DNA from: Rhynchosporium graminicola
Taxonomy: Eukaryota; Ascomycota; Leotiomycetes; Helotiales; Ploettnerulaceae
Length of the DNA: 64,000 nt
Direction of reading: 5' to 3'
Assembly (NCBI GenBank): GCA_900074885.1
Contig: FJUW01000007.1
Location: 1,817,609-1,881,608, forward strand
Shown: one piece after another, positions 21,705 through 33,783 of the stretch
Numbering within the stretch: position 1 is the first letter of the stretch
Layout of the letters: each line of letters begins with the position of its first letter
Position numbers and translations under genes: made by a program
Notes under the pieces: generated by a model
Seen by the model: the letters and a program-made list of their open reading frames with translations, nothing else
Databases searched by the model: none
What the model was told of the DNA's origin: nothing

Positions 21705-22936
21705 TACGTTACCATGATATTGAGCAAATCTACAGCTAGGCAAACTCATACATACTGTGCAGAATTATTGATGCCAACGCTCGCTGGATGTTGGCTTGCT
21801 TGAACAACGGTGCCACGTGCGAGATCAGTCGAGCACTTGATCAATGAAAGGCAAGGAAGTCGGGCCATCCATCATATCAAGCCCCCAAAGCATATTGCTG
21901 CTCACTTTCGGAGGGTTAGAACGAACCAAAGCACTGGTAGTCACATCACTGTCTCGGCAGTGCCACATCTGGAGTTAATGTGGGTCCGGCTTTTTGTTTA
22001 TCTGAAGTGGGTCACAAGCGAGTTCCTAGCGAGATGGAATACTCGATCACTCAACTCATCGCTGTCGACTGTCGAAGCTATCTGAAGTGACGGATAGCAA
22101 TTGTGACATTTGATCTTAGTAATTCAGGTCTCCGGTTCTCAGAACGCATTCCAAACGGGTCCAACAGATGGAGTAACCAGGTCCACTTCTCAAAAAATGT
22201 CAATATATGACTGAGTCCCGAGGTCTTCTCATTCCTTGTTATCGCACCTTGGGGGATAATGCCGCTTTACTATGACATTAAAATAAGACTTCGAGCCTTC
22301 ACGCGCTTGACCGAACGCTTACTGCTGCAAGTAGCGCCTTGCTTACCTCGGTAGATGCCTTCTTTCATCCCGCCCTGCTTACATCATAAGACCTTACAAA
22401 TTTGTCCAAGATCTTGGAATCGATCTTTGACCAAATTTCTACCAATTCATGCTGCGGCAAGTACATCAGATAATGCTTTCTACCACATAACGACGCAGCC
22501 AAGCATCGCAAACGCGGGGTTCCATAGACCTCGCCGTCTCGAGGAATGTGACTACCCATCTATCCAATGCAGCTCTTACTTCCAACCATCTTCTCGCGAC
22601 CCCTGTCAGTATCTTGCCGAATCGAGATGGTGTTACACAACCTCGCGGGTTCGATCAAGGTCTTAATTGGTTAGCACTTGCTATGCGGAGTCTTGGATGC
22701 TTAGCTCTCGATTGCCGTGGAGTAACATGTTTCGGTATTCTCCTCGTGAAAAGCGGAGTGCCGCGTGACAGTGGAGTTTGTGGGGAAATGAGAAACGTGA
22801 GAAACGAGGGCTGCGAAATGGTGGAGCTGTGTACGGTGATAAATGGGACGATCCTCTGGGCCCTCGTGGTTGCTCTTCTTTTTCATCCTTCTTCGCATTC
22901 AAACGCCCTCTTGTTCTTGATGAGAACTTTGATAGT
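21705..22936. other. Intergenic region
   Basis: About 1.2 kb upstream of the Dal5-like permease. Open frames at 22355-22666 and 22548-22940 are long but show no family resemblance. The part just before 22937 is the likely 5' UTR. No repeat was noted. Confidence 0.5.
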
Positions 22937-24845
22937 ATGACGACCAATAAGGCTGATACCGTGGGCGAGACTATCGCTCCGAATACTACAAGAGGCTCAG
23001 ATGATGTAGTCTACGAGAAGGGGAACCACTCAAGCAGTGGAGATATTGCTGGACTGCTTGTCGACACTGCCATCGCGACTGCTATCACTCCGGAGCAGGA
23101 GGCAGCAGTCCTTCGCCGTGTTGACATGTTCCTGGTCCCGGTCATGTTCCTTTCCTTCGCCCTTCAGTACATGGACAAGGCATGCTTGACAGGAGCTGCC
23201 TTATTTGGAATCCTTCCCGATCTAGATCTGATTCAGATGTAAGCTCTCTATCCCTTTATCTAGATATGCGCAAGGAAATATTACCTGCTAAACTTCATAG
23301 CCAATTCAAGGGAAAAGCTCCTGTGATTGATACTTCAAGATACTCTTATGCGAGCTTGATCTTCTACTGGGGCTACCTTCTAGGACGTGAGTAAATTGAC
23401 TACCTCTTTTGGAGACACAACGATTTGACATTCCTTAGTCCTCCCCGGTGTCTACTTTTCGCAGCGATTTCCTCTTGGCAAATATGTTGCTATTACAATG
23501 TTCCTCTGGGGAGGGACCACCGTCTGTACTGTTGCTGTGAACAGCTACCAAGGCCTCTACGTCCAAAGATTCTTCCTGGGTTTCACCGAAGCAGGTATCG
23601 CACCAGCATTCTCACTTATCACCGCCATGTGGTGGAAGCGCCAAGAACAACCCCTCCGCTACGCAGTGTGGTACTCCAGTGTTGGACTTGGAACGCTGGT
23701 TGGCACACTGATTATGTATGCTATCGGGCAGATCAATGGGGATTTGGCTGCTTGGAGGTATCAGTTCATGATTATAGGAACTATCACTTCATTGTGGGGA
23801 GTAGCGCTCTGGTTTCTCCTTCCTGATAGTCCGCTGAATGCGTACTTTTTGACGAAGGAACATAAGGTCATTGCTGTGGAGCGGATGCGATGGGAACAGA
23901 TCGGGCTCGAGAACAAGACTATCAAGATGGATCAGATCAAGGAGGCCCTGGCGGATCCGAAGACCTGGTTCTATGTCTCGATTACTTTCTTGTGTAATTT
24001 CACTAATGGTGCCGTCACTGGATTTGGATCTATCATTGTCAAGTCTTTCGGGGTAAGTTGATTCTTCACTTTGAGACCCTGACTACCTATAACTATTTCA
24101 TAGTTCCCACCTCTCAGAACCATTCTTCTACTAGGAGGTGCTGGAGTCTGGGCATTCTTCTTTATCCTCGTCGGCGGAGTAATCTCCTGCTATGTCCGCA
24201 ACACCAGATCCATCATCGCAATATTCTGCTGTCTCCCAGTCATAGCCGGTAAGCAGAAACTTTTCGCAGCATTATTTCCCCATTCAGCGGAACGTAACAG
24301 TTGAGACACTTCTTACTCCCAAGACATTCTTACTTCCGATATAATCCCGCAAACTTCTGAAGATTACAGAAAGAAGTAAGCTGACTCCGAGATCTTGACG
24401 AGTAGGTGCAGCCATGGTCTGGCAATCCGATAGTTGGTCCGCCAAAGGATCAAATAAAGGCGTGCCCTTATGGGGTTTCTACATGATGGCTGTCTTCTCC
24501 ACAACCTACGTAATGGTCCTCGCACTCATGGCAGCCAACACCGCCGGCCACACCAAGAAAGCCTTTACAGCCGGTCTAGTCTGGGCCAGCTATTGCATCA
24601 GCAATGGCATTGCTCCAGTCACGGTTCTGACGCAAGAGGAGAAACAGCATTACCCGACTGCTTTTACGATTATTCTCGTGTTTATGAGCTTGACTTGCGC
24701 GCTTTTGGTGGCTTTCAGGTTCTATCTAGAGTGGTTGAATAAGAAGAGAGATGCGCTTGGTGTGGTAGATCTTGATGCTGCTGCTTTGACTGGGTTTAAT
24801 GATACGACGGACTTGAAGAATGAGAATTTTAGGTTCCAGACTTAG
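22937..24845 (+). CDS. Dal5-like MFS permease (anion:cation symporter family)
   Basis: Five exons, 22937-23238, 23301-23386, 23439-24052, 24104-24248 and 24406-24845, give 528 residues. Every junction restores family-like sequence, for example YWGYLLG|LLPGVYFSQRFPLGKY and SFG|FPPLRTILLLGG. Typical signatures are RRVDMFLVPVMFLSFALQYM DKA in helix 1 (here split for length), VDTSRYSYAS-like IDTSRYSYASLIFYWGY, QRFFLGFTEAGIAPAF and SLWGVALWFLLPDSPLNAYF. This is the allantoate permease/Dal5 group, which imports organic anions, ureides or vitamins across the plasma membrane. The substrate cannot be told from sequence. The last intron (157 nt) is the longest. A second member of this family lies at 51.8-53.6 kb on the other strand. 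Confidence 0.88.
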
Positions 24846-25699
24846 GCGTCTGGAATTCGTAGACCTAGGGACAGCGTTAATGATCAGTATGGTGGTATTG
24901 ATGAGGCTCATCATTGCGTCAATTTGTCTCGTAGTAGCCTTCAATGTGGCCAACTTAATACAGTTTCCATTGCGTAAGCCTATGAGACGGTTCTGGTGAC
25001 TCTGTTCAAATTGGGCTCCTACCAGTCAAAGTATTATTAGGCTTCATAGATTACTTCCTTATCCGGTGTGGTGGTCCCATTTGCTGATTTCGACCTCTGC
25101 ACTCGATGTGAGATTAGAGGTGCGTTCTAGGTATCTGCGTGCGCATGGTACGCTCTGTCATGGGATCTTGCATGAGAAATTTCGCCCACTAGATGGTGTA
25201 TGGTCCGAAACTCTTCACTATCTGCACACATGGCCAGTCTCAGGATATCTAACATTGCCTAGCACATAGTTCAATCTGTGATAAATGTATAGGTTACGAA
25301 CTAGTGGAGCCTAGAGCACGTTACTGGAGAAGTGAGCTGAAGTCAGAACACTTGACTAAGTGGCTCTACAATACATTGGATTTGCAAACATCTTTCAGAG
25401 GCCTTGTCGAAATAAACCTTAACTGCCCAGTAGTCATGACGGGATCAACGCAGAATAAGGAGGGCAAGTGAAGTTGTTAGAGAGCTGAATTACTAGCTAT
25501 CAGAATGCTATTCTCCGCACCACAAACTGCCTCAACCATAGGAGTGCTTGGTTATCACCTATTGTCTTGAAGTGAAACGACGAAAAAAGCCTCTTCCAGG
25601 CACTTCAATAAATGTTGACAGCTGGCCCAGAAAATCACAAATTGCGTGTTTCCCCATCCCCGAACGCCTGATATGCACATTTTTACAGTCTGAGCCCAC
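24846..25699. other. Convergent intergenic region
   Basis: About 850 bp between the ends of the permease gene and the FACT subunit gene. No coding region was recognised. Confidence 0.55.
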
Positions 25700-27553
25700 T
25701 CATTTGGCCACTTTTGCTTTCTTCTTTGGCCGCTCTTCTGCATCGCTCCCGGGCCCAGCCTCCTCATCGCTACCACTGCTGCTGTCGTGATTAGAGTCGT
25801 ACTCCTCGGCAACATCACTTTCGCTGTCTGTCTTGAAGTCCTCATCCGCACTTTCGCTATCCTCATCCGCACTCCCTCTATCCGCTCTCGCTGCAACAAC
25901 TTCCTCGTCACTGGATGCCATATCCGGTTCTCTTAGAGCAGCAGCGAGGAGAGCAGAATTGTCTTCGTCCATCTCATTCTTGACTCTCAAGCCCTTGATC
26001 TTGAAGAAGTCCTCAAGGGGCTTCTGCTCTTCTCTATTAATGTTCGAGAACTGAGATTCGGAAACAGTTCCTTTCATTATGACAGTAATGTCAAATGTTC
26101 GGGAGGCAGAAACTGCTCCACCAACTCGAGACAGGACAATGCTATCGATCTGGTCGAATTGAATGTAGGTTGCGGGCTTAGGAACAAACATGAAAGCCTT
26201 TTCGAGACAGTAGAGGAAACCTTCACTGGCTTTGATGGAGCACTTAATGCCGGATTGTTGATGATGACTAGAAAAGTTAGATATAGTTCCGTAACCACGG
26301 ACATAATGCTCACCTTCTGAAGTCCTTGGCTGGTTGATTGACCTTCTTCCCTGTGAGACCACGGAATACCTGCGTTACAACCTGATGCAGTGGGGATTCG
26401 TAGTGCGACTCCAGCTTTTCCTTGTACTTCTCCTTTAGCAGCTCTTCTGTCATGTTCAAATCAATGGTCACCTCCTCATCCTTCTTGAATTGCATGACCA
26501 AGAAAGGATATCTCGTTTGACCTTGGCGAAGAGGAGGATCGAGACCGATACAGATCATGTAATGTAGGTCGTCTGGTTTGGGTAGGACCATGAACTTCTT
26601 TAAATTTTCGTACTGAATCTTGTAGTCGTATGTCTTTCCACGAAGTCTGAAGGAGCTCTCATACATATCGATATCGAATCGTCCTCTGCATGGGGTCAGT
26701 AAGGTGCTGGAAAAACATCGAGATTATATACCTAGGAGTAAGATGGAGAACATCCAGGAAAGTTGCAAATGTATCACCAGCCACCTCTCCAATTTCAGCC
26801 TTGTCCATCAGGGTATCATAGAAGAGATTGGCGGCATTCTGCTCCTCTTCTGCTCCTTCAGCATCACTGGCCGCATCCTCTCCTTCCAAGGCCTCCTTCT
26901 TAGTTGTGACACCGGGAATGTAGAAGCGCATCTCGACAAGCTGGTCTTTCCCAGCGCCAGCCTTCTTGCCTTTTCCGCGCGCACCTCCCAGCGCCCCATT
27001 TGTGCCTGTGTCATCACCGCTCGCAGGAAGCGCAAACTCGACAGCTACCTCGTTCTTGCCGGCCAAGTTTGTGTTCGAGATTTCCGAGTATGGGATTTCG
27101 AAAGCAGGTCGGTTCTGGACATTGAATTGTAACTCTGCCTTTCCAAACTCGCCCTTGCCCCAGTTCCAGCCGCGCAGCGCATGCTCTTTATGTTCGAGAT
27201 TCGTGCTGTACCAATTCTTGAAGACTTTGCTTATACGCTCGAAATCCTACTGCAATTAGGTTGCGATGCTGAGATGGAGGAAGCGCACCAACCTCTTGGG
27301 AGAAGCCATCAAGCTGTACCACGCCAGAGTTCCTCAACAGAATCTTCACTTCGTAGCCCTTGGCCGCGCGACTCCATTGCGCACCGCCGATATTGCTGAG
27401 ATCAAGAGTGAATGTATCGCCACCACCGCTAGGTTTCCATCCAAATCCAGTCTCCGCGAACCGGCACTTTCCTGACTCTTTGGAGAGATCGAGGTAGATG
27501 TTATCGAAGGTTTCTCTACCAGAGTGAAGCTTGTCAGTAAATGTTATATCCAT
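25700..27553 (-). CDS. pob3: FACT complex subunit Pob3 (SSRP1 homologue)
   Basis: Four exons, 27553-27293, 27246-26732, 26685-26314 and 26267-25700, give 571 residues. FACT loosens and rebuilds nucleosomes during transcription and replication in the nucleus. The N-terminal PH-like domain (about 1-110) includes SGKCRFAETGFGWKPSGGG. The middle has LVEMRFYIPG, then HLTPRGRFDIDMYESSFRLR and YDYKIQYENLKKFMVLPKPD, the SSRecog core. The Rtt106-like PH domain includes GIKCSIKASEGFLYCLEKAF and FDITVIMKG. The tail is strongly acidic (DEDSESADEDFKTDSESDV) and ends in a basic KKKAKVAK. There is no HMG box, as expected for fungi, where Nhp6 supplies it. All junctions are in frame and length is normal for the family. 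Confidence 0.95.
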
Positions 27554-29684
27554 TTTGGCAGAATCTTGCGCGACCGGAGTTGAGAGCACTTTGTGAGGAA
27601 GAGGAAGGAGCTTACAATGCCATAGCGAGAAAAAGGAAAGAAGTGCCTGAATAATTGTTTGCTTGCGTACGGGAAGGTGAAATGATAATTCGGGTTGCCG
27701 CACTCGCGTAAAGTGAATGGAGACCGCGACCTGAACACGCGACTTTTGGTGGGCCTTGCCGGTCCCTCTCCAAATGTGGCTGAAAATGACAATCTGCAGA
27801 AACTACTGAAAATGTTAATCTCTTAGATTTGAATGATCAATTCTTCCCAGATTTCCTTTGGCAGAGTCTTGACCTATTTTTCAATATCTTCGCCTCATTC
27901 GATGACTTCTGATCAGTGCTATATCCAGAAGTAAAGTATTGTTTGCCTTGAGTTCCAGTGTTCTCGCTTGTCGAATTTGGCAGAACCAATGCCTCTCTGC
28001 TTCCACTGACTCTCTTACAACCGGTCGTGGTTGATCCTCTCTGTGGAAGAGGGGTTCGAAAACATTGCGAATTCTTCTTCCAAGACTACACCCTACTTCA
28101 GTTACAGACCCGTACGAGAGCATGAAATACGAGCGGTGAAAAAAGTGCCAAGCCTACCTACCAATACCCATCAACTACTTTACATCAAGCATTGCGATTC
28201 AGACTAGGTACAATAGCTTTCCAATGCAAGCTATCATGAAACTACATTCAACATCTTACTAGCCGTCAGCTCATATGCCTTGCGGATCCCAAACAGAACG
28301 ACAGATTTCCATGCATTTGGTTAAGCGAGAAGTGTGTTGACATCAAGTGACAATTTAAGCAACCCTTGCCAGCAGGTCATCCAGATGAGAGCCATAGCTG
28401 TGGTATGGTTCAGATCTCCTCCTCCTTGACCACCCGTGTACCAAGACTCCTGAATTTCATTCAAGAAACGATCCATTCGATACGTATCAGCCTCGAGTTC
28501 AGAGGACGGAGTAGTGCCGATGACGGTATGCGTAGACCTCAGTATGCCAGAATAATCCACCATTGTTGATGGAGAAGGAGGGAACAATTACAGTGTAACA
28601 CAATCTTGACTCGTGTCGAAGATGCCTGTCGACCGAAGGTCTCTCAAGGGACCTCGAAGGCTTTGGTGAGCATGGGCAGGATGGGGGTGGGTTGGCCATC
28701 AAAATCTCATCGGGCTGTGGAGTTGAACGCCCTGCGAAAGGCTCAGAGTTCCTGCCGTAGATTAGACACTGGTCAGAAGCCCGAAGCCTACTACCTACGA
28801 AGTGTCCGCCTTTTAGGGGTATTTCCCATTCTCAAATTCTGCTCCAACATTGTGTGGACTTTCGCGATTGGAACATATGCAGACACAAGCAGGCAAACTG
28901 TGGAACGATGTAGTGCTATTGTCATAAACCCGATGAAAAACGTTTTTGTCTAGTTTGGAAAACAATTTCAGGTGTTGTGTTGGGAATCTCTCATGAGGAA
29001 AGGACGGACATCAAGTGTTTAATCAAGCAGCGCAAAGCTCGCACGCTTTGGTGCATGGGAGGGCATTCCCGAATGCTGTAAGTATTGAGTCTACCAAGCT
29101 GAAATCAGGTTTCTCGCAGACTGCGGTAAATTGCGGCAAGCTCGCAAGCAGAAGATGTAATGTTTCATCTAATCATGAACACCAGGCTATCGCCTTTCGC
29201 AGGTCTATCAAGACGCTTACATAGAGGCCAAGAATACTGATTTTAAGCTAACTTGAACACGGCCAGGGCCAATGGCCCTGGCTTGTCCTCACGTGATCTT
29301 CAGCCGTGATAGCAGAGCACTCAGTGCAACGAAGCCGTCCATGTTGTCCGTGTCATTTCCAGCCAAGGTCAAAAGCTTCCCAATATACTCGGTGCTGTTC
29401 TCAGCTGCTTTTCGCACAGCTAAATACATGGATTCTCCAGTTTAACCATCTAATAACCGAGCCTACTGTCTGCCGCTCGCACAGCAAATTCAAAGCTGCC
29501 GGCTTTTCGATGATGGAAACAGACTTACTAATGAACACTATCGGGTTGGGTCGTACTCCTAGTGATCCACGATTCCATCCAGAGGTGTGAGCTGCAAAAA
29601 CCTTGCATTAGCAGTTTCTCACGTATTGGAAAGATATCCTACACTTACCTCGCATCGAACTTGGAGGTTATCATTAATACTATT
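27554..29684. other. Gene-poor region with a possible coding fossil
   Basis: About 2.1 kb upstream of pob3. On the minus strand 28587-28321 an open frame reads LEADTYRMDRFLNEIQESWY and continues hydrophobically. Just upstream, another frame reads ILPMLTKAFEVP followed by a stop. These could be scraps of an old gene, but I recognise no family. Nothing else was seen. Confidence 0.35.
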
Positions 29685-30682
29685 CTATAGGCTGATGAGC
29701 CTGGCCGTAAGACGAAGCTCACGATTGGCAACTAGATGAGGCGTTATTCTCATAGCTTGAGCCTGTCCTAAATCATGGTCCAGAAGCAGAGCCATAACGT
29801 CAAATCGCCTATTCTCAATTGCATAGATGATTGCTGTGATTTTAGAAGTAGAAAGAGCTATCGAATTTTCTTCGCAGTCAAGAAGAATTTGACAATATTC
29901 AGGTGTCCATATTTGGCAGCGATGATAAGAGGGTTGTTGCCAAGCTCGACACATTGTAGCAGGTCTACCCCGTAATCCACCGGAAGATGGAAAGCCCCAG
30001 AATAATTTTCACCAATGGCCATCACGAGAGCTGTCTCTCCCAAAGCGGACACATGGTTTATGTTCGCTCGTTTGTCCGGGAAAAGTCTGGCTTCTGCAAC
30101 ATAATTATGCTTTGCAGCAAGCATCAAAGAGGTATGTCCACAAGCGGGGGGGAATGGTTGGTATCTGCTCCGCGATTGATAAGTAGCTGTGTGACATCAA
30201 AATAGCTATGTTTTGCGGCATTTTGCGGCAATGTTGAGGAGCTTTGCCCGCAATTTTGAGCGGTAATCAATGTCAGCTCCGGATGCGAGTAAGAGTAAGA
30301 CTACCTCTGAAGTATCGTGCCTTGCCGCTAAGTGAAGCGGAGTGTAGCCCACCACGAAGGAAAGATTGAAGTCCGCTCCGTATTCAAGAAGCATTCGAGA
30401 GGTATCGGAATGATCTTTCATAGCAGCTAACATCCATGGACTTGGTGCCTTGCAGTTCGCGAAGAATTTGACATGAGCACCCATGTCAAGTTCCAGCTTC
30501 GCTGATTTCTTGAAACCAAAGAGATTAAATATTGGCAACAATGTATCTATTAGACCAGCATAGGCGGTCGCTTGGACTGATTTTGTGTGTTCAGCGAATT
30601 CGAAGCCATTTATTCTGAGCCTAGGACGTTTTGAGTTTGGAGACAGACTCTCAAGGCCCTTACTCAAACGACAGTGGAGCAA
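29685..30682 (-). pseudogene. Ankyrin-repeat gene broken by at least three frameshifts
   Basis: Reading leftwards, the frame from 30682 contains ankyrin repeats (GYTPLHLAARHDTSEVVLLL, LASGADIDYRSK) and ends at 30206. There, a perfect 10-bp tandem duplication ttttgcggca (30211-30230) throws the frame. With one copy the protein would continue ...NIAAKHSYFDVTQLLINRGA. A run of seven G (30146-30152) marks a second frame change before LMLAAKHNYVAEARLF and GETALVMAIGENY. A third change occurs in a ttcttcttg tract near 29880-29890, after which LDCEENSIALSTSKITAIIY and ENRRFDVMALLLDHDLGQAQ continue the repeats. Ankyrin repeats mediate protein binding; no catalytic domain is visible. The N-terminal region before the repeats has no recognised motif. 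The 5' limit is uncertain. Confidence 0.78.
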
Positions 30683-31445
30683 GCCAGCAATGTAGCTACT
30701 CTTGGTCTCGGCTTATCTGTAGTGGTTCATCCAGTTCCTTTCGGCGTACCTCAATAGTCCTTTCCCACTCGACCTACTAGATCGCGCCATCATCTAACCA
30801 CAGCTGTGAATGAGTTGTTCTCAAAGTATTCCGTTGCCGGTGAAAATCTACCCAGGAATTGAAATCAGCTTTAACGTTTAGTTGGTCGTTTTACTTTGAA
30901 GCAATACAGTCCAGAACTCAGCGAGTGCCAAAGCCTTTCATGCGATGAGGACCAATATTGCACACCTGGAGGGCAAACATACAGCCTTGCATGGTGGCTT
31001 GGACACCACGTATTGCCTGCAGCGCCGCATGCGAGCGCAACTGCGAGCGCATACATCGCAAAGCCATCCACAGCCAGGTGCGCCTGCGAGGCTCCATTAA
31101 GCTTGTCGGCGGGTGATCGCAGTCCTGGGGGGTTCGTCAAGCTTGTTCTGAATCACGTCGCCTCTGCCTCGACCTCGACCTCGACCTCAATCTTGATTCT
31201 TCAACACCAGCCTCTAGCTGAGTTTGTAGTTACGTGTTACCTTCTATCGAGTTCCTCCACGCTTCTGCACCTCAGCGTACCCAGGTTTTCAATTACGCAA
31301 AATGTTTTGCGCAGTGCTATCAAACGCCCGATAAGCCCGAGATCTCACTATCCCGTCCACCATTGATATATCGAACACTGGCAGTCGTTGAGAGGTGTTA
31401 ATCTTGTCGAGTCAGCAAGAGTTTGGTAATCGCTGATCCTGTCGT
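30683..31445. other. Region between two opposed ankyrin fossils
   Basis: About 760 bp between the divergent beginnings of the two decayed ankyrin genes. It contains a short hexanucleotide repeat, about four copies of cctcga (around 31166-31188). No gene was recognised. Confidence 0.5.
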
Positions 31446-32870
31446 ATGGTACCTACTTGGATGATTGACTATTACGGTGTATGCCTTTCGGACCAAACCC
31501 TTACAACGCCAGAGTATGGCTTGAAGGAGCGTCAACAACAAGATAAGTGTAACGGATGTACTAGGAAAGGTGTTGATTGCGGCCCTTCGATATTCCCTGT
31601 GACAAGGGCTAGAGCAAGGAGACGTCCAAGTACTCCACCTGATAATGTCAAGCAGCAGCTGCTTTACATGTCAGTATTTTCCCAATGCTCGTTCAATCGT
31701 TGTAGAAGACTGACCCATGGTAAGCTTCTCAATATGGATCAGGCTGTTGAAGCGATGAAGCAATTGCGACGTAACATAAACTCATTTGTTTGTTGAGCAT
31801 CATGGATGATCCTGATATCGATCTCGGGATGATCAAAGCGAACCTTTTCACACTGGGAAGCATGGCGATAGAAATGGAAGGCCTAGCAGACAAGTTGCTG
31901 GCCCGGGGCGATATCCAAACAACAGTGAAAGGATACAATCGAATTATCTCCGTCTGTCGAGCTCAATTCGAGCTTGGGCACAAGCCGTGGGATAAGATAC
32001 GACCCCTTCTGTCGAGACTTGCCGATATTTCAGGAAATCCGGGTGAAATAACTCGGGCGGAAAGTTTCGGAAAGTTTCGTTTGGATGGCTTTGGAGTCAC
32101 GCGATGGTAGAGGCAAGCAAGCGTAGCTGGAGGACTACAGAGAGCTAAGAAAATTGGCTAAATCGTCTTCGCAAGTACGAGATGTCTCGACGCGGCATTG
32201 AAACATACGCCGCTTTGGAGAACGATGCGCAATTTGCAGTTTCTATTGCAAAGGATGATGCTCAGCATTTACGCGGAAAATACCCTGGAGAGTCCAATTA
32301 ATCGAGGGGCGTATCTTAGAGCAGATTTCCTCTCAACCAAGCCTATTGTTGGCGGCTTCGATAGTGTCTTGGATCCTAGTTCGAGCTATTCCAACAGCTG
32401 ATCTCGAGAGCAGAGACTATCATCGTCGAACCCCATGACACATGGCAGTTTCGCGGCAAATGGAAGGGCCCAGCTGGGCTATTACAGCAAGGATCCGGGA
32501 ACTCAACATGCACATTATCCATTATGTTGTAGATAGCAAAGATCGAAATGGCCAGAGCGTTCTTGCTACGGCAATGACCTCGAACTGTTCTCTTGAGCTA
32601 GTCAGACATTCGATGGAACAGGGAGCCGATGTTGAACCTGAATTGTCAACACTCTTCTAAACCCCACTACAACAGGCAGCTTCGTAAGGATTCAAGGAAT
32701 TGGTTGCCCTGCTGTTACAGAGCAATGCACGACCAGACCTTGCGATGTCCGAAAGTGATGCCCCACTGGAACTTGCCAAGCTATGTGGACACTCCGAAGT
32801 TGTCACTCTGCTTCAAGATGCTTGCCTCTCGCGGTGGATAAAAAAGGGACGAGATATAATATGACGACGA
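31446..32870 (+). pseudogene. Decayed gene with Cys-rich N-terminal motif and C-terminal ankyrin repeats
   Basis: Pieces in several frames on the plus strand follow one another as parts of one protein. The first has QQDKCNGCTRKGVDCGPS, with spacing C-x2-C-x6-C as in half of a Zn2Cys6 cluster. This is followed by ARARRRPSTPPD and a helical part (MEGLADKLLARGDIQTTVKG at about 31870-31940). Later fragments read YAALENDAQFAVSIAKDDAQ, DRNGQSVLATAMTSNCSLEL, and then TPLQQAAS, TAA, GFKELVALLLQSNARPDLAM, APLELAKLCGHSEVVTLLQD. The TAA near 32684 lies within one ankyrin frame, so it is a direct disabling change; other joins need frameshifts. The Zn-cluster assignment is weak because the second half of the cluster is not clear. 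Boundaries are approximate. Confidence 0.6.
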
Positions 32871-33783
32871 TACCTAACAACAGACAGATAGTAGCCAACA
32901 GGACTTTGCCTAGACGGCGAGAGTTATCAAACCAGATGGCTGAAGACCTGGAGAAGGAGACAGCGGCGACAGAACAGAGAAGCCACAGGCACAAGTACAC
33001 TGTCCACCACTTGAGCATCATAAATTCCCAATGGAGTACTTGAGAGTCTCGACTATCAGCTTGATCGAGATTTCCAAACCAGGAGACAGCAACAGGAGAC
33101 TTGAAAGATAGAAGCTGCACTTGCAATCAGTCAAGAATGAGTGAGATTGATACCTCTATCAAAGGTTTGCAATGACACAAAGTCTCACAGAATATTTGGC
33201 AGAATGTATAGCAGCTTTATAGATTATGCTAGAGCTCATGTGTTATTTCGAGGTTGACAACCTACACAGAAGAGCATCGACATCTTGGTTAGAAAATAGG
33301 CGTGCACGTGATCCTTTCCACACCCTGGCTCATTTAGCGCAAAACGGCTTCTAGCTTCCAATTGACAAATGTGCCCTTCAACCTTGAAGCTCCTCAATGC
33401 TTCGCCTGAAGTAAACTGTTCCCTAATCCTCACCCTCACCCTCAACCCCTCAATCGCCAGTCCTTCTCAGCAGAACTTCTTTTCTGTATTTCTGTCTACC
33501 CATTTCCTAATCTTATTGTAATTTACTACCTCTAAGATCTTACATTACTCCTTGTAGAAGCATCCTGGTTGTCTTTCTCGGGTTCCAGCTTCCACGCGCT
33601 CGATATTCCACAAAAGGACTCGAAAGCCCCGACCTGCCCATCCCACTTACTGCACCTTCCCGGAAGATTTAGATCTTCCTTATCATCTGCGTATCTTCCT
33701 CTTGGACTGTCTGCCGTCCGCCTCTCAATCCTGTCTTTGGAGGTCGACTTCAGTCTTCCTCATCTCCCGACACCTTCACTACG
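32871..33783. other. Promoter side of the NTF2-RRM gene
   Basis: About 900 bp without a recognised gene. From about 33420 it becomes pyrimidine-rich (ctcaccctcaccctcaacccctc), which fits the core promoter and long 5' UTR of a strongly expressed gene starting at 33784. Confidence 0.5.

Noticed and set aside
22600..22680. ggttcgatc resembling a tRNA T-arm
   Set aside because: No matching acceptor, D-arm or anticodon arm at the right distances.
28321..28587. Possible minus-strand gene fragment
   Set aside because: Residues look protein-like but no family could be named and the upstream continuation hits a stop; kept only as a remark in the region entry.
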